Shown: positions 6,762 to 13,968, counted from the first letter of the stretch. The stretch: DNA of 20,147 nucleotides from Christensenella sp. UBA7102 (GCA_002492415.1 DKYK01000086.1:1-20147); one strand, 5' to 3'. Program-made: numbers and translations. Notes: a model not told the origin generated them from the sequence alone.

Positions 6762-7544
6762 ATGCGTTTCGACGGAAAGACCGTGTATGTGACGCAGGCG
6801 GACACCGAGCAGGGTGAGGCGCTGGCGCTGCGCTTTGCGCAGGAGGGCGCGAACCTTGTGCTGGGGGACGCAAGCGGCGATCTGGTCAAGAAAGTGGAAG
6901 AAAAGGGCGCGCGCGTGCTCAACGTGCACCCGGATCTGAGCACCTTTGAGGGCGCGCAGGCGCTGGTGGACGAGGTCAAAGCGGCGCTGGGCCGCATCGA
7001 CGTGCTCATCTACAACAACAATACCGTGGTGCGCACGGGGCTGGAGAATCTGTCCCGCGACGTGTTCGAGAGCCAGCTCAACGACAATGCGCGCACTGGC
7101 TTTGTGCTCACGCGCGTGGTGGGCGACCACATGGCCGAGTATCACTCCGGCAAAATTGTGTACGTCAGCTCCATCCATGCGGACAAGCCCACTGGCTCTG
7201 CGGTGATGTACTCCATCGCCAAGGGCTGCATCAACATGCTTTGCAAGGAGACGGCGATCTTCTACGGCCCCGCGGGCATTCAGGCCAACCTGATCGAGGT
7301 GGGCGCCATCAAGGGTGATGATGAAAAGTTCGTCTCCGAATTCTCTCCGCTCTATGCCATGGGCTACATGGAGGAGCGCATTCCCAGGCGCAAGGCCGGT
7401 ACCAATGAGGAAATCGCGGGCGTAGCCGCCTTCCTCGCCTCCGAGGACGCCAACTTCGTCAACGGCGCGTCGCTGCGCGCTGACGGCGGCTTTGAGCTGT
7501 TCTACGGGTTCCGCGCTGGAAAGGGGGAGAAGGTCGATGAATAA
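6762..7544 (+). CDS. Short-chain dehydrogenase/reductase-fold protein with degenerate nucleotide-binding motif
   Basis: A 260-residue SDR-fold protein. Catalytic positions are present: Ser136/Ser137 (YVSSIH), Tyr150 and Lys154 (YSIAK), with Asn109 at the fourth position. The C-terminal part has the usual family segments (VAAFLASEDANFVNGASLRADGG in two pieces). The glycine-rich TGxxxGxG motif is replaced by VTQADTEQG (residues 10-18), with only the last glycine, and NNAG becomes NNNT (85-88). NAD(P) binding may be altered or lost. The start at 6762 has a GGGGGA site; an in-frame ATG further upstream at 6684 lies inside the promoter and was rejected. The stop overlaps the start of the next SDR by 8 bases, so the two are translationally coupled and may form a mixed oligomer. 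Confidence 0.88.
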   Translation: MRFDGKTVYVTQADTEQGEALALRFAQEGANLVLGDASGDLVKKVEEKGARVLNVHPDLSTFEGAQALVDEVKAALGRIDVLIYNNNTVVRTGLENLSRDVFESQLNDNARTGFVLTRVVGDHMAEYHSGKIVYVSSIHADKPTGSAVMYSIAKGCINMLCKETAIFYGPAGIQANLIEVGAIKGDDEKFVSEFSPLYAMGYMEERIPRRKAGTNEEIAGVAAFLASEDANFVNGASLRADGGFELFYGFRAGKGEKVDE

Positions 7545-8328
7545 GGCTTTTGATATGACGGGAAAGGTATTTATTGTCACCGGCAGCGGCAAGGGCATTG
7601 GCAAGGGCATCGTGCGGTGCTTTGTCAAGTCCGGCGCCAAGTGCTGCATCAACTGCAACTCTAACGCCGCTATGGCGCAAGAGGCGCTCAAGGAGATTCA
7701 AGCCATCGGCGGACCGGACTGCGCATTCGTCTATCAGGCAGATGTGTCGGATTTTGAGCAGGCGAAGGCCATGGTTGAGGCCACCTATGAGCGCTATGGC
7801 CGCATCGACGGCTTGGTCAACAATGCGGCGCTGCAGAAGCAGTATCCGCTGGACGAGTACTCTCTGGAGGATTATGATCTGCTGATGCACGTCAACCTGG
7901 GCGGCTACATCAACATGATGCGCGCTACGCTGCCTTATCTGAAGGAGACGCGCGGCTCCATTACCTGCATCTCTTCGGTCCACGGCAAGCGTCCGACGCA
8001 CTTTGACCCCGTATATGCGATGACCAAGGGCGGCATGCACATGCTGATGCGCGAGGCTGCCATTGAGTTTGCCAAGTACGGCGTGCGCGTGAACATGGTC
8101 ATGCCCGCTGGCGTGAAGATCGAGTTCAAGACCGGCAACCCCAAGCCCTTCACCCAGCCGCGCTTCCAGGCCCCGCGTGAATACTTCACCAAGTACTCGC
8201 TCTACCCGTTGGGCCGCCTCGGTCTGCCTGATGACGACGGATGGGCCTGCGTCTACCTCGCCTCCGACGAGGCCGAGCACATCACTGGCACCTGCCTGCG
8301 CGCAGACGGCGGCTGCGTGTTGCTGTAA
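7537..8328 (+). CDS. Short-chain dehydrogenase/reductase, canonical
   Basis: Predicted NAD(P)-dependent oxidoreductase of 263 residues acting on a hydroxyl or keto group of a small substrate. The cofactor motif TGSGKGIG occupies residues 15-22 and NNAA residues 95-98. The catalytic set is Asn120, Ser146/Ser147, Tyr160 and Lys164 (YAMTK). The C-terminal segment (VYLASDEAEHITGTCLRADGG) is typical of classical SDRs of the gluconate 5-dehydrogenase/FabG type. The start ATG lies inside the end of the previous SDR gene (ATGAATAA overlap) and is preceded by AAGGGGGAG. Together with the dehydratase upstream it fits sugar-acid or polyol metabolism, but the substrate is not identifiable. A terminator shared with the convergent HD gene follows. 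Confidence 0.93.
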   Translation: MNKAFDMTGKVFIVTGSGKGIGKGIVRCFVKSGAKCCINCNSNAAMAQEALKEIQAIGGPDCAFVYQADVSDFEQAKAMVEATYERYGRIDGLVNNAALQKQYPLDEYSLEDYDLLMHVNLGGYINMMRATLPYLKETRGSITCISSVHGKRPTHFDPVYAMTKGGMHMLMREAAIEFAKYGVRVNMVMPAGVKIEFKTGNPKPFTQPRFQAPREYFTKYSLYPLGRLGLPDDDGWACVYLASDEAEHITGTCLRADGGCVLL

Positions 8329-8342
8329 ACCCAAACACAGAT

Positions 8343-8391
8343 AAAAAAGGTCCCGCATTCTCGGGCAAATGACACGGATGCGGGACTCTTT
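8343..8391. terminator. Terminator between convergent SDR and HD genes
   Basis: GTCCCGCAT (8350-8358) pairs with ATGCGGGAC (8378-8386). On the minus strand the stem is followed by CCTTTTTTAT, a good terminator for the HD gene. On the plus strand only TCTTT follows, so termination in that direction is likely weaker. Confidence 0.75.
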
Positions 8392-8410
8392 GCGTCGTCG
8401 GAACGTCTTT

Positions 8411-9052
8411 TTAGTCGGCCAATCCCAGGTCGCGCTCCAGCGCGGCGACAAATTGCACGTGCAGACGCTGCTTTTCTGACCAGAATGTGCGGGCAGCCTG
8501 GGTGTGCATGGGATTGCGCTCGGGGCAGCGGTAGAGCTTGCGCTGCTTGAAGCGTTCCAGCGTGGCGGCATAGGTCTGCGCGTTCTTGGCGCCCTCGGCC
8601 ATCGCATCCCACACGATGCCCAGCGCGCCGCGCTCGTCCAGCATGTCCGCCTCCATCAGGATCACATGCTCGATGGGCGTGCCCTCGGCCTGGATGAGCT
8701 CGCGCTGCTGGTGATGCGAGACGAGGAAGGCCGCGCGGTCGGCAAATTCCGGCGCATAGCCGTGCTCCACCAGGTATTCGCGAACGATGGGCCCGCCCAG
8801 CACGTCGTGATCCGCTTTGAGGCGCTCGGGTGTGGAGCGAATCACCCCAATGTCGTGAAAGAGCGTGGACACCAGCGTCAGTTCCGCGTCGGCGTCGGGA
8901 CGCGTGCGCAGAATGCGCTCCGCCCAGCAATAGCACCGGTACATGTGCTGCGGCCGATCACGGAAGGGATAGGGGTCGAGAAAATCCTGCACGCCGCTGC
9001 GGGCAACCATTTGGATCAGGTCGCGATACATCTGCTCATGCTGCGGGGTCAT
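8411..9052 (-). CDS. HD-domain phosphohydrolase family protein
   Basis: Predicted cytoplasmic metal-dependent phosphohydrolase of 213 residues. The HD signature is His36 (QHMYR), His66-Asp67 (LFHDIG) and Asp136 (EADMLDE), with His82 and the pair His113-His114 (VSHHQQRE) as further candidate ligands. The layout resembles small stand-alone HD proteins acting on nucleotides or other phosphate esters; the substrate is unknown. The start at 9052 is chosen over an in-frame ATG at 9145 because AAAGAGG lies eight bases upstream and the promoter at 9093-9121 sits between the two candidates. The gene is monocistronic, with its own promoter and terminator. Confidence 0.87.
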   Translation of the reverse strand: MTPQHEQMYRDLIQMVARSGVQDFLDPYPFRDRPQHMYRCYCWAERILRTRPDADAELTLVSTLFHDIGVIRSTPERLKADHDVLGGPIVREYLVEHGYAPEFADRAAFLVSHHQQRELIQAEGTPIEHVILMEADMLDERGALGIVWDAMAEGAKNAQTYAATLERFKQRKLYRCPERNPMHTQAARTFWSEKQRLHVQFVAALERDLGLAD

Positions 9053-9060
9053 CGACAACG

Positions 9061-9067
9061 CCTCTTT
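9061..9067 (-). promoter_or_regulatory. Shine-Dalgarno site that fixes the HD-protein start
   Basis: AAAGAGG on the minus strand, eight bases before the ATG at 9052. Together with the promoter just upstream it rules out the longer frame starting at 9145. Confidence 0.75.
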
Positions 9068-9092
9068 CCGTCGTAGATGGGTTTGATACCCC

Positions 9093-9121
9093 ATTATAGC
9101 AGATTGCGTGCAGAATTCCAA
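9093..9121 (-). promoter_or_regulatory. Promoter of the HD-domain gene
   Basis: On the minus strand TTGGAA (9116-9121) is 17 bases from a perfect TATAAT (9093-9098), about 40 bases upstream of the start codon. Confidence 0.8.
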
Positions 9122-9172
9122 TGAATATGAGGCAAAATCTTCCATAATTTGAGAAATATATGGATGGATTGA

Positions 9173-9550
9173 TCAGAATATGTTGCCGGGTGTGGGCAAT
9201 TCCTTGTGCAGCACCGCGTCAAGGGCGATGACGGTGCGGGTCAGCGCCATGTATGCGGCATCGGTGTCGCCGCAGTCCAGGGCGTCGCGCGCTTCCGACA
9301 CGGCGAGAGTGACTTCCATCAGGTCGTCGTGAATGGACACGAATTGCCACCGGCGCTCCACGGACATCCAGCGGCGGTAGAGCGCGTCCACCTCCTGCCC
9401 GGCGCGGTCGGGGTCAAAGGCGAGCAGGTCCTGTGCGGCGCGCGCCTGCTCCATCAGATCCAGAGCGGTGGCCCGCAGATTGCATACGCACACGATGGCC
9501 ATCACCAGCAGCAACAGCGAAAGCGCGATGAGTACGGCATCGGCACGCAT
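9173..9550 (-). CDS. DUF4363-like small membrane protein
   Basis: A 125-residue protein with one N-terminal membrane segment (about residues 5-25, VLIALSLLLLVMAIVCV) and an alpha-helical remainder. Residues about 55-115 contain WMSVERRWQFVSIHDDLMEV, resembling the DUF4363 family that is often encoded next to DUF421 proteins in spore-forming Firmicutes. Its function is unknown. The start codon directly follows the DUF421 stop (TAGATG), so translation is coupled and the two products probably work together at the membrane. No clear terminator follows the gene. Confidence 0.8.
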   Translation of the reverse strand: MRADAVLIALSLLLLVMAIVCVCNLRATALDLMEQARAAQDLLAFDPDRAGQEVDALYRRWMSVERRWQFVSIHDDLMEVTLAVSEARDALDCGDTDAAYMALTRTVIALDAVLHKELPTPGNIF

Positions 9551-10270
9551 CTACCAGCACACCTCCTTTGGATCCAGCGCGTGAGCAAATCGCACGCGGC
9601 TCTCCTGCTTCTTCTGTACGCACAGCACGCCGTCGGTGTCCAGCGCGCAGTAGTAGGCCTCCGCTATGGAGCAGGGAAAGCGCGAGAGCTGCTGCTCCAG
9701 CCAGGCGGTGGTCAGGTGAGCATTCTTTAGGCTCTCCTTTTGCAGCTTGCCGTCCAAAACCAGGTGCAGGGGCAGATTCTCATAGGAAGTCTTGATGCGC
9801 AGATCCTCCGGCGTGGCGGGCCGCTTTTGCGACACAGGAAATACGTTGACCTGTCCGGAGATTTCCAATACCGCGCAACCCACCTCGTGCAGGTTTTCAA
9901 TGCCGTGTTCGCGCACCTGTTCCATCAGTTCCGTCAGAGAAAAACCTTGGCGGCTCATCTCCTGCTGGTTGATGACGCCGTTGCTCACCAATATGCTGGG
10001 TCGCCCCGTCAGCAGCACGCGGGCGCGCTCGGACTTGAGCGTGAGCAGCGAAAACAGCGCGTAGCACAGCATCAGCGCGGCAATGGGCATCACGCCGTAG
10101 AGGAGGGGCACGCCGACATCGCCCATGGGGGTGGCGGCCAGGTCCGCGATGATGACGGTGAACACCAACTCGTAAGGCTGCAGCTGGCCGATCTGCCGCT
10201 TGCCCATCAATCGCATCAGCAGAATGACCAATATATACAGCACCAGCGCACGGATAAACATGGTCAGCAT
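9551..10270 (-). CDS. DUF421 (YetF-like) membrane protein
   Basis: A 239-residue protein with three membrane segments at about residues 3-20, 35-50 and 55-78. A cytoplasmic DUF421 domain follows, containing RPSILVSNGVINQQEMSRQGFSLTEL in adjacent pieces. The segment MRLMGKRQIGQLQPYELVFTV after the first helix is the family hallmark. Relatives include YetF, YrbG and YkjA of Bacillus; their biochemical role is poorly defined. The start at 10270 is supported by AAAGGAG eight bases upstream. The alternative ATG at 10288 would place that site inside the coding region. It forms an operon with the DUF4363 gene. Confidence 0.92.
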   Translation of the reverse strand: MLTMFIRALVLYILVILLMRLMGKRQIGQLQPYELVFTVIIADLAATPMGDVGVPLLYGVMPIAALMLCYALFSLLTLKSERARVLLTGRPSILVSNGVINQQEMSRQGFSLTELMEQVREHGIENLHEVGCAVLEISGQVNVFPVSQKRPATPEDLRIKTSYENLPLHLVLDGKLQKESLKNAHLTTAWLEQQLSRFPCSIAEAYYCALDTDGVLCVQKKQESRVRFAHALDPKEVCW

Positions 10271-10278
10271 GGAGGAAG

Positions 10279-10285
10279 CTCCTTT
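10279..10285 (-). promoter_or_regulatory. Shine-Dalgarno site that fixes the DUF421 start
   Basis: AAAGGAG on the minus strand, eight bases before the ATG at 10270. It would be coding sequence if the upstream ATG at 10288 were used. Confidence 0.8.
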
Positions 10286-10336
10286 CATCTTTTTTCCAGA
10301 TTAGTGTGCGCGGGTAAGAGTAAAAGTATTCCGTAA

Positions 10337-10365
10337 TTTACAAATGCAACGGAGTGTGCTATGCT
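10337..10365 (+). promoter_or_regulatory. Promoter of the MATE transporter gene
   Basis: TTTACA (10337-10342) and TATGCT (10360-10365) are separated by 17 bases, about 60 bases upstream of the start. It is divergent from the DUF421 gene, for which I saw no convincing promoter. Confidence 0.7.
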
Positions 10366-10424
10366 AAGGACATCGGCAATTTTGAGCAAAGCATGCCGAA
10401 ACCTGCGTCGGGAGGGAAAGCAAT

Positions 10425-11822
10425 ATGGCAAGGCGTGGCAATGGGGCCGTCAACAATATCACGGGGGGCAATATCTGGCAGCAAGTGTTGCTCTACTTTT
10501 TTCCGATTCTGCTGGGCACTTTTTTTCAACAGATGTACAACACCGTGGATGCGGTGATTGTGGGGCAGTTTGTGGGCACGCAGGCGCTGGCCGCGGTGGG
10601 CGGCACCGTTGGCACGCTGATCAACCTGCTGGTGGGCTTCTTTGTGGGCCTGTCCTCGGGCGCGACGGTCATCATCGCCCAGTACTGGGGCAGTGGGGAC
10701 GACAGCGGCGTGAGCAAGACCGTGCACACGGGCATTGCGCTGTCGCTGGCGGGCGGCGCCGTGCTGACGGTGGTAGGCCTTATCTTCTCGCGCATGGCTC
10801 TGGGATGGGTCAGCACGCCCGACGATGTGATTGACCTTGCGACGGTCTATATGCGCATCTACTTTGTGGGCACCATTCCTTCGCTGATTTACAACATCGG
10901 ATCCTCCATCCTGCGCGCAGTAGGGGACAGCAAGCGTCCTCTGTACTTCCTCATCATCTGCTGCGTGGTCAACATTCTGCTGGATCTGTTCTTTGTCGTG
11001 GCGCTGAAAATGGGCGTTACGGGCGTCGCCATCGCGACGATTCTGTCGCAGCTTGTCAGCGCAATCCTTGTGGTTGTGACGCTGATGCGTTCGGAGGCCT
11101 CATTCCAGCTCATCCCCAGGAAGATCGCGTTTGCGCGCGGGCTGCTGGGACAGATCGTGCGCATCGGCCTGCCCGCGGGCCTGCAATCGGTGATGTATTC
11201 GCTGTCCAATACGGTGTTGCAGGCAGCCATCAACACCTTTGGCACCACGGTCATCGCTGCCTACACCGCCTTTGGCAAGCTGGACGGTCTGTTCTGGATG
11301 GTCATCGGCGCGTTTGGCGTGACCGTGACCACCTTTGTCGGCCAGAACTTTGGCGCGCAGAAATTTGAACGCATGCGCAAGAGCGTGCGCGTGTGCATGG
11401 CGCTGTCCGTGATCTTCACATTGGCGCTGGAGGCGCTATTCTACTTCGGCGGCGAGATGTGCATGCACCTGTTCTCGTCGGACACGGCGGTGATTCTGGA
11501 GGGCACGCGCATCACACAGACCTTGGCGCCCACATTCATCCTCTACATCTGTGTCGAAATCCTCTCCGGCGCCATGCGCGGCACGGGCGAGAGCTTCGTG
11601 CCCATGCTGATGACCTGCTTTGGCGTTTGCGCCACGCGCGTGCTATGGGTGGTCTTTGTCGTGCCGCATTTTGACGACGTGCTGTGGGTACTCTACTCGT
11701 ATCCCGTTTCGTGGGCGCTGACATCGATGCTGTTCATCGTCTATTACTTCAAGGGCGGTTGGTTTCATCGGCGCTTGCTTGCGCATGGATTTTCATTGGA
11801 AGAATCCTCAAAAAAGGCTTGA
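10425..11822 (+). CDS. MATE-family multidrug/cation efflux transporter
   Basis: Integral membrane antiporter of 465 residues, predicted to export drugs or other organic compounds using a sodium or proton gradient. About 12 hydrophobic segments form two similar halves. Typical features are the N-terminal FFPILLGTFFQQMYNTVDAV, VGQFVGTQALAAVG, the loop ILRAVGDSKRPL in the first half and its counterpart SGAMRGTGESFVPM in the second, and TFVGQNFGAQKFERM. Length matches the DinF/NorM-like subfamily. A GGGAGGG ribosome binding site lies eight or more bases upstream of the start. Its stop codon overlaps the -35 element of the tRNA-Val promoter. The substrate cannot be predicted. Confidence 0.95.
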   Translation: MARRGNGAVNNITGGNIWQQVLLYFFPILLGTFFQQMYNTVDAVIVGQFVGTQALAAVGGTVGTLINLLVGFFVGLSSGATVIIAQYWGSGDDSGVSKTVHTGIALSLAGGAVLTVVGLIFSRMALGWVSTPDDVIDLATVYMRIYFVGTIPSLIYNIGSSILRAVGDSKRPLYFLIICCVVNILLDLFFVVALKMGVTGVAIATILSQLVSAILVVVTLMRSEASFQLIPRKIAFARGLLGQIVRIGLPAGLQSVMYSLSNTVLQAAINTFGTTVIAAYTAFGKLDGLFWMVIGAFGVTVTTFVGQNFGAQKFERMRKSVRVCMALSVIFTLALEALFYFGGEMCMHLFSSDTAVILEGTRITQTLAPTFILYICVEILSGAMRGTGESFVPMLMTCFGVCATRVLWVVFVVPHFDDVLWVLYSYPVSWALTSMLFIVYYFKGGWFHRRLLAHGFSLEESSKKA

Positions 11823-11847
11823 CACCACACGGATGGGATGGTATAAT
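11819..11847 (+). promoter_or_regulatory. Full-consensus sigma-A promoter of tRNA-Val
   Basis: TTGACA (11819-11824), a 17-base spacer and TATAAT (11842-11847) match the consensus at every position. The -35 element overlaps the MATE stop codon (11820-11822). A hairpin, GTTCCC with GGGAAC (11855-11860, 11868-11873), lies in the 5' leader before the tRNA. Confidence 0.92.
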
Positions 11848-11880
11848 AGATCACGTTCCCGGGATATGGGAACGCGATAC

Positions 11881-11956
11881 GGTTCGTTGGCTCAGTTGGT
11901 AGAGCACATCGTTCACATCGATGGGGTCACTGGTTCGAGTCCAGTACGGACCACCA
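11881..11956 (+). tRNA. tRNA-Val (anticodon CAC)
   Basis: The 76-base sequence folds fully: acceptor GGTTCGT with ACGGACC (one G-U pair), D arm GCTC/GAGC, anticodon stem CATCG/CGATG with loop TTCACAT giving anticodon CAC, a five-base variable loop, and T arm ACTGG/CCAGT with loop TTCGAGT. CCA is encoded at the 3' end. It reads GUG valine codons. It is a single-tRNA unit with its own promoter and terminator. Confidence 0.97.
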
Positions 11957-11960
11957 CAAA

Positions 11961-11996
11961 ACACCTGAGAATCTTAGGATTTTCAGGTGTTTTTTT
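11961..11996 (+). terminator. Rho-independent terminator of tRNA-Val
   Basis: A 13-bp stem (11961-11973 with 11978-11990, one G-U pair) with a TTAG loop is followed by six or more T residues. Confidence 0.93.
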
Positions 11997-12069
11997 GCCT
12001 GTAACCCACGATCGATGGTATGTGCTCCTCTTGCCTTAATTTGTTCATAAACTGTTCTTAACCTTTGCG

Positions 12070-12098
12070 TTGACAAGTCCGTAGAAACGCGGTATACT
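12070..12098 (+). promoter_or_regulatory. Promoter of the HEAT-repeat gene
   Basis: TTGACA (12070-12075) and TATACT (12093-12098) are separated by 17 bases. The start codon is about 70 bases downstream. Confidence 0.85.
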
Positions 12099-12107
12099 TA
12101 TTACAGT

Positions 12108-12130
12108 AAAAGCTTTCGATGAAAGCTTTT
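12108..12130 (+). promoter_or_regulatory. 5' leader hairpin of the HEAT-repeat gene
   Basis: AAAAGCTTTC (12108-12117) and GAAAGCTTTT (12121-12130) form a perfect 10-bp stem with a GAT loop, starting only a few bases after the predicted transcription start. It could stabilise the mRNA or, with its short 3' T run, act as a weak attenuator. Confidence 0.55.
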
Positions 12131-12171
12131 AACGAAAGTTGATTGTGCGACGCAAGAAAGAGAGCGAAGTT

Positions 12172-12501
12172 ATGTTCGGGAACAAGCTTGGCAAAGTGGA
12201 AAAGGCGATTGAGAAGAAAAAGGTGGATAAGCTTGCGGAGCTGATGATGGATAAGGACGAGGCGGTGCGTCTGGCGGCCATCGATGGACTGGGCAAGCTC
12301 AAGGCAGGCGATGCGGTCAATCCCCTCATCACGCTGCTGCGCGACGCTTCCGCCCAGGTGCGCGTGCACGCAGCGCAGGCGCTGGGCCAGATCGGCGATC
12401 CGCACTCCAAGGCGCACATCATCCATGCGGCGCAGGCCGAGAAGGATGAGCAGGTCAAGCAGGAAATGGTGCGCGCGGAGGCCCTGCTCAGGGAATACTG
12501 A
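12172..12501 (+). CDS. Small HEAT-repeat protein
   Basis: A 109-residue soluble, all-helical protein. A lysine-rich first helix (GKVEKAIEKKKVDKLAELM) is followed by HEAT/PBS-lyase-type repeats: DEAVRLAAIDGLGKL (about 29-43), SAQVRVHAAQALGQIGDP (about 60-77) and a degenerate third near DEQVKQEMVRAEALL. Such repeats usually mediate protein binding; the partner is unknown. The start is uncertain. ATG at 12172 gives a natural N-terminus, but an in-frame TTG at 12139 would add 11 residues, and neither has a strong Shine-Dalgarno sequence. The gene has its own promoter and a leader hairpin, and the MarR promoter begins directly after its stop codon. Confidence 0.82.
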   Translation: MFGNKLGKVEKAIEKKKVDKLAELMMDKDEAVRLAAIDGLGKLKAGDAVNPLITLLRDASAQVRVHAAQALGQIGDPHSKAHIIHAAQAEKDEQVKQEMVRAEALLREY

Positions 12502-12504
12502 TGC

Positions 12505-12534
12505 TTGACAGAGCTCCTGCCGGGCGGGTATAAT
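12505..12534 (+). promoter_or_regulatory. Promoter of the MarR-family gene
   Basis: TTGACA (12505-12510) and TATAAT (12529-12534), both perfect hexamers, are separated by 18 bases. It begins immediately after the HEAT-repeat stop codon. Confidence 0.88.
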
Positions 12535-12558
12535 GCTGACATGGCCCAAAGATGCAGC

Positions 12559-12564
12559 AGGAGG
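12559..12564 (+). promoter_or_regulatory. Shine-Dalgarno site that decides the MarR start
   Basis: AGGAGG lies 11 bases before the ATG at 12576. It would be inside the coding region if the upstream ATG at 12552 were used. Confidence 0.65.
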
Positions 12565-12575
12565 CGCTGTTTACG

Positions 12576-12998
12576 ATGGATTATCACGCACTGGCGCAAG
12601 AGTTGATCCAAACCCTGACGTACCGAAAACTGCCCACGGAAGGCACGCGGCAGCTGGGCAGCGGGGAGAGGGGCATACTCAACTACCTGCACTACACGCG
12701 GGACGGCGTGATGGCGGGCGAGCTGAGCCGAGAACTCGGCATCACCACGGGCCGCACGGCCATTGCGCTGAAGAACCTGGAGAGCAAGGGGCTTGTCCGC
12801 CGGCAGCCAGCGCAGGAGGACAGACGCTGCGTGCAGGTGTGCATCACCTCGGAAGGAGCGGGCGCGGCAGAGGCCATGTGGCGAGAGGTGCTGGATACTA
12901 CCGTCTATGTGCTCGCCTCGTTGGGTGAGGAGGACGCGCAGGAATATGTGCGGATCCTCAAGCGCATCGCGGCGCTACCGCATCCCCGGCAGGATTGA
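12576..12998 (+). CDS. MarR-family transcriptional regulator
   Basis: Predicted dimeric winged-helix DNA-binding protein of 140 residues. The helix-turn-helix spans about residues 45-68 (AGELSRELGITTGRTAIALK), followed by the recognition-helix end NLESKGLVRR and the wing with the family hallmark DRR (Asp82-Arg83-Arg84) in AQEDRRCVQVCITSEG. N- and C-terminal helices would form the dimer interface. The start at 12576 is chosen for the AGGAGG upstream; an ATG eight codons earlier (12552) is possible. MarR proteins often respond to small molecules or oxidants. The nearby MATE exporter is a possible target, but no shared operator was found, so that link is speculative. Confidence 0.92.
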   Translation: MDYHALAQELIQTLTYRKLPTEGTRQLGSGERGILNYLHYTRDGVMAGELSRELGITTGRTAIALKNLESKGLVRRQPAQEDRRCVQVCITSEGAGAAEAMWREVLDTTVYVLASLGEEDAQEYVRILKRIAALPHPRQD

Positions 12999-13005
12999 GC
13001 AGAAT

Positions 13006-13053
13006 AAAAAGGACACCCAAAACGGGCGGCTGCCTGCATTGGGTGTCCTTTTT
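13006..13053. terminator. Bidirectional terminator between MarR and fba
   Basis: A perfect 15-bp stem (13006-13020 with 13039-13053) has AAAAA at its left base and TTTTT at its right base, so it can terminate the convergent MarR and fba transcripts from both sides. Confidence 0.92.
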
Positions 13054-13068
13054 GATTGCTTGCGCTGC

Positions 13069-13935
13069 TTATGCCTTGCCAATGGAACCGAACAGCTCCA
13101 TCTTTTCCTTTACGGTGTCCTTGATGGCCTGATAGCCGGGCGCCAGCAGCTTGCGGGGATCGAAGCCCTTGCCGGCCTGATCCTTGCCGGCCTCGATGTA
13201 CTCGCGGGTGGCGGCGGCAAAGGCCAGCTGGCACTCGGTGTTGACGTTGACCTTGGCCACGCCCAGGGAGATGGCCTTCTTGACCATATCGGCGGGGATG
13301 CCGGTGCCGCCGTGCAGAACCAGGGGCTTGCCGGAACAGGCCTTGTGGATGCCCTCGAGCACCTCAAAGTTCAGGCCCTTCCAGTTGGCAGGGTACTTGC
13401 CGTGGATGTTGCCGATGCCGGCAGCCAGCATGGTGATGCCCAGATCCGCAATGGTCTTGCACTGCTGAGGATCGGCCAACTCGCCCGCGCCGATGACGCC
13501 GTCCTCTTCGCCGCCGATGGAGCCCACCTCAGCTTCGAGGGACAGCCCCTTTTCCTTGCAGATGGCGACGAACTCGGCGGTCTTTTCAAGGTTTTCCTCG
13601 ATGGCGTAGTGACCGCCGTCGAACTGAATGGAGGAGAAGCCGGCCGCAATGGCCTTCTTGGCGCCCTCGTAGGTGCCGTGATCCAAGTGCAGCGCCACGG
13701 GAACCGTGATGCCCAGCTCTTCGATCATCGCCTTGACCATGGCGGCGACGGTGGTGTAGCCGCACATGTACTTGGCGGCGCCCTCGGAAACGCCCAGGAT
13801 CACGGGAGACTGCAACTCCTGCGCGGTGGTCAGGATGGCCTTGGTCCATTCCAGGTTGTTGATGTTGAAGTGACCGACAGCGTAGCCGCCGGCAACTGCC
13901 TTTTCGAGCATTTCCTTAGCAGATACCAGTCCCAT
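13069..13935 (-). CDS. fba: Class II fructose-bisphosphate aldolase
   Basis: Zinc-dependent cytoplasmic enzyme that interconverts fructose 1,6-bisphosphate with glyceraldehyde 3-phosphate and dihydroxyacetone phosphate. The 288-residue product has the family length. Motifs in order: GHFNINNLEW near the N-terminus, ALHLDHG with catalytic Asp85 and zinc ligand His86, QFDGGHY (104-110), EAEVGSIGG (134-142), GNIHGKYP with ligand His178, LVLHGGTGIP with ligand His208, and VNVNTE (230-234). The usual FDGSH reads FDGGH here. Tagatose-bisphosphate and related aldolases share these motifs, but proximity to pgi and overall similarity favour the glycolytic enzyme. The start has an AGGAGGT site. A bidirectional terminator follows. 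Confidence 0.94.
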   Translation of the reverse strand: MGLVSAKEMLEKAVAGGYAVGHFNINNLEWTKAILTTAQELQSPVILGVSEGAAKYMCGYTTVAAMVKAMIEELGITVPVALHLDHGTYEGAKKAIAAGFSSIQFDGGHYAIEENLEKTAEFVAICKEKGLSLEAEVGSIGGEEDGVIGAGELADPQQCKTIADLGITMLAAGIGNIHGKYPANWKGLNFEVLEGIHKACSGKPLVLHGGTGIPADMVKKAISLGVAKVNVNTECQLAFAAATREYIEAGKDQAGKGFDPRKLLAPGYQAIKDTVKEKMELFGSIGKA

Positions 13936-13968
13936 GGAAATTACCTCCTGATGTTAAATTATGGGTTT

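Noticed and set aside
11779..12039. 86-codon open frame across the tRNA, containing SLAQLVEHIVHIDGVTGSSPVRTTT
   Set aside because: This is the well-known false protein produced by translating a tRNA gene; the cloverleaf, promoter and terminator explain the DNA.
10337..12998. MATE exporter and MarR regulator as one resistance operon
   Set aside because: They are separated by a tRNA with its own terminator and by a HEAT-repeat gene, and each has its own promoter, so a direct link is not supported.
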